A model generated the notes under the pieces. That model did not search any database. It was not told where the DNA came from and saw only the letters and a program-made list of their open reading frames with translations. DNA of 64,000 nt from Adiantum capillus-veneris. Taxonomy: Eukaryota; Streptophyta; Polypodiopsida; Polypodiales; Pteridaceae. The DNA is taken from NCBI GenBank assembly GCA_014529385.2, contig CM043942.1, positions 21,312,991 to 21,376,990 of the forward strand, written 5' to 3'. Positions 55,601 through 64,000 of this stretch are shown piece by piece. Both the position numbers and the translations under genes were made by a program. The stretch's first letter is position 1, and each line of letters begins with the position of its first letter.

Positions 55601-55741
55601 CTCCACTAGTATGGAGACATTTCCTTGCCCTATCTTTGTACCACCACAAGTGGAATCTGGATCTATTCTACACACACAACCAATACCAACAATTTCATTG
55701 TCAAGTATCATATGTACTTTCTCCCCAGATTCGAAGTCCAT
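52648..55741 (-). pseudogene. DUF7869-type transposase-like gene, broken
   Basis: Frames in order on the reverse strand. 55741-55169 holds a small domain (VGIGCVCRIDPDSTCGG, VLPFP) of a kind found in plant transposase-related proteins. 55199-54918 and on to 54656 carry a cysteine-containing N-terminal region (CCAQKCCQFAYRD) and WYELHGIPKTSLYRYKE. 54656-54066 has FSKCNICSSIKARLE, then YVCIIHDKTDQKKTPF with a first candidate catalytic Asp. 54075-53158 has THGHGEGHYG, LLQLDNCAGENKNRY (second Asp, about 53,730) and VGHTHEDIDAMFSRFSEKL (about 53,615), the diagnostic DUF7869 core, probably an RNase H-like DDE fold. 53145-52648 gives the C-terminus (ending AIVWSW). Two frame changes and several stops break it; the change at about 54,070 sits by a TGCAG|GT and might be an intron edge. 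Family recognition is from memory of the motif. Confidence 0.7.
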
Positions 55742-55839
55742 CCTGTAAATGAAAAAGATTACATTGTTAAATCCATAGTCATAGAAAAATACTCTTCAAA
55801 CAAAAAATCATGCTACAACATGAAAAAGGTTTGCATAGG

Positions 55840-57400
55840 TTGGACAAGTGGTGAACCTTGAGACCAAATCCTCCTTGCTATATTAATGGAAGCAAGGTTG
55901 GAAATTATGGTGGATCTTTAAACCAAAGACTCCTTGCTATATTAGAGCATAGGTTGGACAAGTGGTGGACCTAGTTGTAATACCCACTACCACCTATCAA
56001 CTACTATAGGACTATGCTTTCCAATGTCCAAGTATCCCTTGAGTTTTTCAAGGTTGAATACGTGGTGGATCTTGAAACTAAAATCCCCTTTCTATATCAG
56101 AGCATAGCTTGGACAAGTGGTGGACCTAGTTATAATGCCCAATATATAAGGTGAAATATCTTAGGACCTTGCTACCTTGCTTGGCCAATGTTTACGTAGC
56201 CCCTCATTTCTTTAATGGAAGCAAGGTTGGACAAGTGGTGGACCTTGAAACCAAAGCCTCTTTGCTATATTAGAGCATAGGTTGGACCTAGTTGTAATAC
56301 CCACTGCCACCTATCAACTACTATAGGACTATGCTTTCCAATGTCCAAGTATCCCTTGAGTCTTGCAAGGTTGAACATGTGGTGGATCTTGAAACTAAAA
56401 TCCTCTTTCTATATCAGAGCATAGCTTGGACAAGTGGTGGACCTAGTTATAACACCCAATATCCAAGGTGAAATACCTTAGGACCTTGCTACCTTGCTTG
56501 GCCAATGTTTACGTAGCCCCTCATTTCTTTAATGGAAGCAAGGTTGGACAAGTGGTGGACCTTGAAACCAAAGCCTCTTTGCTATATTAGAGCATAGGTT
56601 GGACCTAGTTGTAATACCCACTGCCACCTATCAACTACTATAGGACTATGCTTTCCAATGTCCAAGTATCCCTTGAGTCTTGCAAGGTTGAACACGTGGT
56701 GGATTCTTGAAACTAAAATCCCCTTTCTATATCAGAGCATAGCTTGGACAAGTGGTGGACCTAGTTATAATGCCCCTCCTTTCTTTAATGGAAGCAAGGT
56801 TGGAAAAGTGGTGAATCTTGAAACGTAAACCCTTTGGCTATATATAGAGGATAGCTTGGACAAGTGGTGGGCTTAGTTGTAGTATCCAATGTCCAAGGTC
56901 CAAGGTGAACTATGTAAAGACCTTACTTCCAAAAACAAAGTCATACAAGTGGTTCTCCTTGAAACCAAAACCTCCTTAGTGTATTAGAACATAGCTTGGA
57001 CAAGTGATGGACTTAGTTGTAATGGTGAATGTCCAAAGCAAACTATTATAGAACCTTGCTTCCCAAATCAAGTTTGGACAAGTGGTGGATCTTGAAACCA
57101 AAACCCCCTTCCTCTATTAGAGCATAGCTTAGACAAGTGGTGGACCTAGTTGTCATGGAAAATGTTTAATGTGAACTGCTATAGGACCTTGCTATTAAAT
57201 GTCTAAGTATAGCTAGCTTCTTTAATGGAATCAAGGTTGGGAAAGTGATGCATCTTGAAACAAAAAGCCCTTTATTGTATTAGAGCATAGCTTCTTTAAT
57301 GGAATCAAGGTTGGGAAAGTGGTGCATCTTGAAACAAAAAGCCCTTTATTGTATTAGAGCATAGCTTGGACAAGTGAAGGACCTAGTTTTAATGTGTGAT
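55840..57400 (+). repeat. Tandem array of TTGGACAAGTGGTGGAC-containing repeats, part 1
   Basis: Contains about 14 exact or near copies of TTGGACAAGTGGTGGAC(C/T), all in the same orientation. Higher-order units of 317-329 bases start at gagcatagg (55944, 56273, 56590), each with tagttgtaatacccact, ctataggactatgctttcc, ccaagtatcccttgag and gaaactaaaatcc. A 74-base unit is duplicated at 57215-57288 and 57289-57362. No frame of note. The array begins directly at the 5' end of the transposase-like gene. Confidence 0.9.
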
Positions 57401-58345
57401 GTCCAAAGGAAATTATTACAAGACCTTGCTTTCCAATATTTGAATTGGTCAAGTGGTTAAAACTAAGTATAAAACTTTGACCGTTTTCTTCCCGAATTGC
57501 CAAAAATCTAGTTTTAGACACCCCTAAATGAAAATTGTTTAGGGTGGCCTTAAACAACGTTTTTTCAAAGACTTGAATTAAAGGGTTACCGAAGAGTAAT
57601 GAAAATTTATTATGGCTTGAAGTGCCTGAGTATGTGAAAAAAAGCCTAGGTTTTCCACGAGGCAAAATGTGACAAAAAAGAACTGTTGTCTCTTATGACA
57701 TAATAAGAACATTGTAAACTTAGGATTGACCATGAGGCCTAAAATTTGGCAAGTGAAGTGGTGGCCACGTTTTTTGGCACAGTGTGCACTTGGTCGTATA
57801 TGTGTTGACCACTTGGCTAAATCTATGACCATAAGGCCAAACCTTTGGCACCTTAAATATAGTATGGGACATAATCTAGAAGTGCTATAGTAAATTAGTA
57901 GTATAGTTAATATGTTAAATATTTGTATTATATTTAAGTATATGCTAAATATAATTTATGTTCAAAATTTCACTAATGAAGAATGTTCTCATTTAGCACT
58001 CCAGATGCGAGGTCTTAGGGCAATGCTACAATGGGGTGCATTTGACGAGGCAGCACTTCCACGTGAGGTTTGGGGGTAGCGCTCTTGATGGGGATGTGGA
58101 ATATAGCGCTCTCGATGGCGGGGCTTGGGAGGCTGATTTTGGGATATTGTTCCAGGCGGGTTCCGGGGCAGCGCCCATAGATTAAAAAAAAAAAAGTGAA
58201 TTCCTAGTATAGAGTTATGCATGTTTTGCATCTTTTCAACCATGATTTCTTTAATTTTGGCCGTGTGATTTGGTTAATGTTTTATACTGCTTTTGTTTTT
58301 TTTAATCCTATGATAAAACGTGGACTTGTAGCTTACGCGGCATTC
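57401..58345. other. Non-array sequence, no gene seen
   Basis: AT-rich interval that separates the two parts of the GGACAAGTGG array together with the next entries. Reverse-strand frames of 70-100 codons carry no motif I recognise. Likely an insertion into the array. Confidence 0.4.
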
Positions 58346-58349
58346 TAAT

Positions 58350-58620
58350 AAACCCTATCAAGATTAGGCACAGAGAGAGCGCACGAGCAACGCACACAGA
58401 GAAAGCAGACAAGCAGCAAACATAGAGAAAGTGCACGCGGATCGCACACAGTTGGAGTATACGCGCGCATAGAGGAGAAAACCCGGCATCGTACACGACA
58501 CACAGGTGGAGCGCACATGATTGACAGTTCACGCACAAGATAAAGAAACAGCATCGTATGCAACACTTTCTAGAAGGGCATCATCATCATCGGGCATAGC
58601 TTCTTCTCAGGAGACATTGC
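58350..58620. repeat. Degenerate GCGCAC / CACACAG-type repeats
   Basis: Irregular repetition of gagcgcac, gcacacagag and cgcacaca elements of roughly 20-30 bases; no gene. Confidence 0.45.
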
Positions 58621-58780
58621 ACACCTCACAAATAGAGGAAAAACAGGTATTTCTCTCTCTCTCACACTCTTTGTCTTTCTTTATATAGAGAAGATGGTTC
58701 TCTGTAACTCTTTCTTGTACACACACTCTCTCATCGAAAGATAGAGATACATAGTTTAAAAGTATTCCCACACACATACA

Positions 58781-59050
58781 CATATTCCCACACATCGTCT
58801 TCCTCTCTCCCACATACATAACCACAGTGAAATCTGTTATCTTGCTCTCTCTCTCTTGAAAATACATGCACATATTCCCACACATCGTCTTCCTCTCTTC
58901 CACATACATAACCACAGTGAAATCTGTTATCTTGTTGTCTCTCTCTTGAAAATACATGCACATATTCCCATACATCGTCTTCCTCTCTTCCACATACATA
59001 AACACAATGAAATTTGTTATCTTTCTCTCTCTCCTCTCTCTAGAAAAAAG
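58781..59050 (+). repeat. Three tandem copies of a 90 bp repeat
   Basis: Units start at catattccca, at 58781, 58871 and 58961, and read through cacatcgtcttcctctc, ccacatacata, cacagtgaaatctgttatc and a CT run. A partial fourth piece (tgtctctctcttgaaaatac) lies at about 59,091-59,112. The open reverse-strand frame across it (YVEERKTM repeats) is a by-product of period 90. Confidence 0.9.
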
Positions 59051-59112
59051 GTATTTCTCTCTCTCTCTCTCTATCTATCTCTGTATCTTGCTGTCTCTCT
59101 CTTGAAAATACA

Positions 59113-59520
59113 TGCTCATGTATGTGTGCGTCTGTGTTATCTATGTGTATGTATGTATATTTGTGTTGTTTCATTGTAATACTCATACATAATGTAGATA
59201 CACAATTACACTTAATTACGATATGCATACATAGTATATATACATACATAAATATCGCAGATAACTAACACATTGTAATACTAGTAAACTTGAATGGAAG
59301 ACTTACTTGCGTGATCCGTTAAAGTCGATTCTTGTAGCGAGTTCTGGATGTATGCTCAGCTGATTTTCCTCTAATCCATTTGTAGATATGATTGTAACTT
59401 CTTTTTCTCAACAAAAATAGTGTTGTTTAGTGATACACCTAATGGACATAAATGGATGAAACTAGGACATGTAGACCAAAAATACGTGTATTTCTTTGGA
59501 TGAATATATACACTTTTTGG
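59113..59520. other. No recognisable feature
   Basis: AT-rich with TATG/TACA-rich short runs (59,110-59,270); no gene seen. Confidence 0.5.
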
Positions 59521-60540
59521 TGACCCTTACCACAAGTGGTGGACCTTGAGACCATTGGACTATAAGGACCCCCAAACAATACCTTGTACACTCAATCCTC
59601 TTGGTATCTAAGTTGGACAAGTGGTGGACCTTGTTCAAATTCTCTAACCACTCTCTCTAAGATGGTGACATAATTTAGGTGTGATAAATTCATATCTATG
59701 CAAACTAATATCAGTTTAGGCTTGTTAATTTGAATTTTCTTGAATTTATGTACAATATAATGATTTGAGGTTTGCATATTTGAATTTAGGTGGGATAATC
59801 ACATCTTTTTGTGGTAAACTTGAATTTAAAATCAATTTCGCGTGGAATATTTTAAATTTAAGCGCTAAAATTTAGGCGGGAATATTTAAAATTTGGGAGG
59901 GATATTTTAAATTTAGGCGATAAGATTTTGAATTTTAAACTTAGGCAGGAAGTTTTTGAATTTATAGCATGATCTCCCTTACATAAGAGAGTATAGGTTG
60001 GACAAGTGGTGGACCTTAAAGCCGGAGCATCCATGCTACTGGACATATAGGTAGGGAATCTAGTTGAATATTGTATGTATGCTATATATGTAATAGATAT
60101 AGCTTGGACAAGTGGTGGCCATTGGAACAAAATCCCATGTAAAACATATCATGCGCATTCCAAGTGGGGAGAAAAAATATCATTTAAGATATAACCTTAT
60201 AGGTTGGACAAGTGGTGGACCTTAACACCCAAATCTTCTTACTATAATGACATAGAGTGGAAAAGTGGTGAATCTTGAGACCAAACCACTCATGCTACTA
60301 GGGATAATAGGTTGGACAATTGGTGGACCTTGAATTTAAACCCCACATATACAAAATATCATGGGTTTAAGGTATTTCAATGGAGCTTAGCATCTTGGAG
60401 ACATGGTGCAGCTTGCTTCTCTTCATGTTTGAATGGAGCCTATTTTGGACAAATGGTGGAGCATCCTTCTCTCCATGTTTCAATGGATCCTAGCTTGGAC
60501 AAGTGGTGGACCTTTGCTTCTCTCTATGTTTCAATAGAGT
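59521..60540 (+). repeat. TTGGACAAGTGGTGGACC repeats, part 2
   Basis: About nine further copies, in the same orientation as part 1, at roughly 59,535, 59,612, 60,000, 60,102, 60,203, 60,252, 60,315, 60,440 and 60,494. Context again includes 'gaccttgagacc' and 'cataggttgga'. Copies are more widely spaced and diverged than in part 1. An AT-rich segment (59,760-59,960) with repeated 'tttaaatttaggcggga' units interrupts it. Confidence 0.85.
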
Positions 60541-61007
60541 TAGTTGTAATGGCTATTGCCCGCACAGGAGCAATAGGCATTACGGGAATGATTACCCGCA
60601 ACTACATTATATGGACATCAACATATAGAATGACAATAGGAGTAAGTACACAGTACGCAAGCACAGAACACCTCTTGCTTCATTCATGTATGATCCAAAC
60701 ATAGAGTTAGAACAGTAGATGCCATGAGTATCATAGAGATTAGTTAAGTTACATCAAAAGACAGGTATGCCTCTCCATATACAATCGCTGCTCCAACGCA
60801 GATCGGGAACAGTGCACACACTCCTATCCCATGATATCCTGTGAAGAACTGCCGCTACGGCCGCCGCATACCGCATGACTCCTGATCCACAGTGTCCAGA
60901 CCTCCGCAAGACCGCAGGACCGCATGTGCGGCTAATGTCATAACACCTGGCACGCACGGTGGATTGCGCGAACCCACACTCAGCCCCTCCGGTTGGAAGG
61001 TTCCGGT
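60541..61007. other. Unassigned flank of copia 3' end
   Basis: GC-richer sequence (60,840-61,000) with no domain that I recognise. It may belong to the copia LTR if the LTR is longer than assumed. Confidence 0.35.
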
Positions 61008-61537
61008 TGTTGATATGCACCCTGCTCTGGTGAAGAGGAAATATCAATGTAGCCAAAGCCTCTAAAATCTGCAGTATGCGCCCGATAGACGTCATCCAAA
61101 CGATGTGGATCTATCTCAATATGTTTAGGCCAAGGAGCCCGAGGAATAAACTGCGTTGGCAAATAAATATATTGAGGCGCCTATGGCAAAGGAGCAATAG
61201 GTGTATATAAAGGATAATAGCGAGAAAGGTATCTATTAAGAGAAGACCAAAATGGAGGGCAAGGTGGTAGACTGAGAGAAAAAGAATGAGCCAAGGTCTC
61301 CACCCAAAAACAGACCCTGTGCCGCTCCTTACAAAATCGACGAATCATTTTCTGCAAACAAGATACATGAGCCTGGGCTTCAACACAATCCTCTGTAGCT
61401 TGTGCCCAATGTAAAGAATGAGGATGCAAGAGAGCTACACAAGACAAGCACAAAGCACACAGAGATGGAAAGCTTCTTCTTCTTCTTAGAAAAGAGAGTA
61501 CAAAATGACTAAGTGCTAAAGCTGAAAAGTAGCACAT
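60980..61537 (-). other. Unrecognised 186-codon frame with one TAG, inside/over the copia LTR
   Basis: 61537-61184 and 61180-60980 are in the same frame on the reverse strand, separated by one TAG (61181-61183). The start (MCYFSALALSHFVLSFLRRR) is hydrophobic; the middle has HWAQATEDCVEAQAH and the end HIEIDPHRLDDVYRAH. No family recognised. It may be a chance frame in the LTR. Confidence 0.25.
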
Positions 61538-61728
61538 ATGTACATTCGATCACTAAGTGTGAACTCGCTAGAAGCGTACTAGGCTGGCACTATAAGTGTA
61601 GTCCAGATGTAGAATCACTGACAGAGATCCTCCGTGTCAGTCACCTAACGCGCCAGTGAGTAAATGCCGTAAGCGGCCAAGACCCGTAGTGGACGCCAAC
61701 TCAAGGTGTAGAGCTCGACATCTCAACA
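61008..61728 (-). repeat. Copia 3' LTR (far end provisional)
   Basis: On the reverse strand it starts TGTTGAGATG at 61728, right after a polypurine tract. The other end is proposed at 61008 because the reverse strand reads CATATCAACA there, nearly the inverted copy of the start. The partner LTR is outside the window, so this end is unproven. Confidence 0.55.
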
Positions 61729-61742
61729 CTCCCCCTCGAGCT
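61729..61742 (-). other. Polypurine tract of the copia element
   Basis: Reverse strand GAGGGGGAG lies immediately before the LTR start and just after the pol stop codon. Confidence 0.75.
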
Positions 61743-64000
61743 CTAAATGTCCCAGAGTCCAAGCATAGTCCGAAAACGTCGAAGCTTCTCATCTCCGAGG
61801 GCCTTGGTAAAGATATCCGCTATCTGCTCCTCTGTGCTGACGTAGACCAAGTCGATGTCGCCCGCCAACACTCGCTCTCGAACGTAGTGGTAATGGACCT
61901 CTATGTGTTTGGTCCTGGCATGGAACACTGGGTTCCTAGCCAACTGCATGCTGCTGAGGTTGTCACAATGAATGACAATCTGCTGGTCCACCTGCACTCC
62001 CAAGTCCTCAAGTAATGTGCGTAGCCAAGCTACCTCGCACACCGCAACTGCTGCACCTCTGTACTCGGCCTCTGTGCTCGATAAAGCAACCGTAGGCTGC
62101 TTTTTGCTGCTCCAAGTAACAGCAGCACTCCCAAAAGAGAACATGAAGCCACTCGTAGATCTCCTATCAACAATGCTACCTGCCCAATCTGCATCTGTAT
62201 ACCCATACAATGCTAATGGTGCATCTGCTGCATAGAACAATGCGTAGTCAAGAGTACCTTGCACATACCTAAGTGTGCGCCGTACTCCATCCAAATGTGG
62301 CTTCCTCGGAAGCTGCATGAACTGACTCTCCAAGCCTACTATGTAGCTCAAGTCTGGCCTCGTGATAGTCAAGTAGATTAGACTACCCACAATCTTCCTG
62401 TACATGTTGACATCCTCAACAACATCACCCTTCTCTGCACTCAGCTTTTCTTTCACATCCAAGGGAATAGAAATTGGCTTACAATCAGCCATACCATACT
62501 TTGATAACATGTCCAAAGCATACTGTCTCTGTGACAACCATACACCCTCTGGAGTCCTGATCACCTCAATGCCAAGAAAGCAGCGCAACTCGCCCAAATC
62601 TTTCATTTCAAACTCCTGTTTGAGAAGACCCTTCACATGGTCAATCTCCATAGCATTGTCACCCACAATAATAAGGTCATCTACATATATGGTAATGACC
62701 ACAATCCCCACATCACTCTCACGTACATAGAGTGAATGATCAGCATGAGCTCTCCTAAAACCAATACTGACAAGATACTTGGCAATCCTGTCATACCATG
62801 CTCTAGAGCCCTGCTTCAAACCATACAAAGCTTTGAGAAGTCTGCATACATAATCTGGGTAACCTGGATCGACATAACCAGGTGGCTGATCCATATACAC
62901 TTCCTCTTACAACTCACCATTCAAGAAGGCATTCTTTACATCCATTTGATGCATAATCCATCCTCTAGATGCAGCCACTGCTATGACAGCTCTCACAGTC
63001 GTCATCTTTGCCACTGGAGCAAAGGTCTCCTCATAGTCTATGCCATACGTTTGTGCATAACCCTTTGCGACCAGCCTTGCCTTGTGACGCTCAATGTTAC
63101 CGTCAGCCTTATGCTTGGTTTTATACACCCATTTACAGCCAATAGCTTTCTTGCCACTTGGCAATGGCACCAACTCCCATGTGTCGTTTGCTTCCAATGC
63201 AGCCATCTCTTCATTCATTGCATCATCCTAATGCACATTTCCAACTGCATCCTCAAAACATGTGGGCTCCACATCGTGTATCACCTTAGCCATGTAGGCT
63301 TGGTGATGCGCTAGATACCCATCATAAGTCAATTTCTGAACTGGATTTTTGACTCTATTAGATCTACGTGGTCCTGGGTCACTCCTTTGCCCTCTAGCAT
63401 CTTCTTGTACTTTCCTTACACCAGGTGTCCTGATAGCCAGAATTCCAAATTCCTCATCAAGACTTTGTTTAGAACCATCTGAATCCATGTCTACATGTGA
63501 AAAACTTGATGATGCATCAGCCATAAGATCAACCTTTTCCTTTCCTTTTCGTGATACATTCCCTGTACCTGTTGGTGGAGTAACCTGCGTACGTAGTCTA
63601 CCATTCCATGGTTTCTCAACAGAGCCACGAGAAGAGGACTCTTGTGGTCCACTCAAAACCTGTGACTGTGGCCTCACATTTTGTACAACCACATCATCTT
63701 TTACATCAGCCCCAATAGTGCCATGTGCATTACTATACCAGCTGCTCATCTCATCAAAGACTACATCTCTGCTCACTCGTAACTCTTGTGTAGTAGGATT
63801 GTAGCACCTGTACCCCTTTTGTTCAAGGGAATATCCCACAAGAATACATTTCTCTGCTTTAGGATCCAATTTCCTACGCAACTCGTCTGGTACATGCACG
63901 TAAGTTATGCAGCCAAACACTTTCAAGTGTGCCAAATCAGGTTTTGTACCTGTAAACTTTTCCTCAGGTGTTACATCATGCACCGCAGCTGTAGGTGTCC
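61743..64000 (-). pseudogene. Ty1/copia pol, 3' part (end of integrase, RT, RNase H), continues beyond window
   Basis: One reverse-strand frame from about 63,983 to 61,743 broken only by TAG (63228-63230) and TAA (62907-62909), each explicable by CAG/CAA C-to-T change. Order: integrase C-terminus (EEKFTGTKPDLAHLKVFGC), a variable linker, RT ([62 protein letters not shown]) with the active site IYVDDLIIVG, then RNase H (YTDADWAGS, ALSSTEAEYRG, IHCDNLSS) and the usual copia C-terminus (TKHIEVHYHYVRE, IADIFTKAL). RT and RNase H catalytic residues are intact, so inactivation rests on two stops within the visible part. It is distinct from the copia at 48.7-52.0 kb. Confidence 0.9.

Noticed and set aside
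58607-59005. 132-codon reverse frame with repeated VMYVEERKTM motifs
   Set aside because: Period-90 tandem repeat keeps the frame open; the other strand and other frames are equally open.

Overview
The window looks like a repeat-dense, intergenic nuclear segment of a land plant. The evidence is plant-type Ty3/gypsy elements (one of them with a second RNase H domain, the Tat-lineage hallmark), a primer binding site matching plant tRNA-Asp, two Ty1/copia elements, L1-like LINE pieces, foldback elements and long CT/GT/GA microsatellites. The mixture, and a plant-style transposase-like gene of the DUF7869 type, would fit a non-flowering vascular plant (fern, lycophyte or gymnosperm); that placement is inference. 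I see no intact host gene, no rRNA or tRNA gene and no CRISPR array. Nearly every coding stretch is transposon-derived and broken by stops or frameshifts.

Layout. 1-2.09 kb: degenerate unrecognised coding sequence, cut by an LTR element. 2.09-11.03 kb: an LTR retrotransposon with two ~550 bp LTRs and a gag-protease frame but no reverse transcriptase or integrase (non-autonomous). 11.3-12.2 kb: a histone H3-like pseudogene. 12.3-12.9 kb: two hairpins inside a tandem duplication. 13.5-15.8 kb: first copy of an undescribed coiled-coil gene family. 16.0-23.8 kb: patchwork of gypsy gag (-), LINE 5' half (-), gypsy RT-RNase H-integrase (+) and LINE 3' half (+), with long CT microsatellites. 24.6-25.1 kb: ~450 bp foldback element. 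25.65-34.29 kb: an almost complete Tat-like Ty3/gypsy element with ~1.1 kb LTRs and an open 1607-codon pol. 35.4-39.05 kb: ~1 kb direct repeats around a 1 kb middle, one copy holding a solo LTR of the 2-11 kb family. 39.36-42.96 kb: second copy (-) of the coiled-coil family, preceded by three evenly spaced palindromes. 45.2-48.7 kb: decayed gypsy (-) with a protease lying after the integrase. 48.7-52.0 kb: 5' part of a copia element. 52.65-55.74 kb: a broken DUF7869-type transposase-like gene (-), followed at its 5' side by a 4.7 kb zone of TTGGACAAGTGGTGGAC repeats (55.8-57.4 and 59.5-60.5 kb). 61.0-64.0 kb: 3' part of another copia element (-).

How it fits together. The history is one of nested insertion and decay. 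Several in-frame stops that break otherwise open frames are TAG, TAA or TGA at places where a C-to-T change from CAG, CAA or CGA would explain them, as expected for methylated transposons. The least explained material is the coiled-coil family with its upstream palindromes, the transposase-like gene with its repeat array, and the gag-protease element with four zinc knuckles and repeated W-V/I-P-K motifs.
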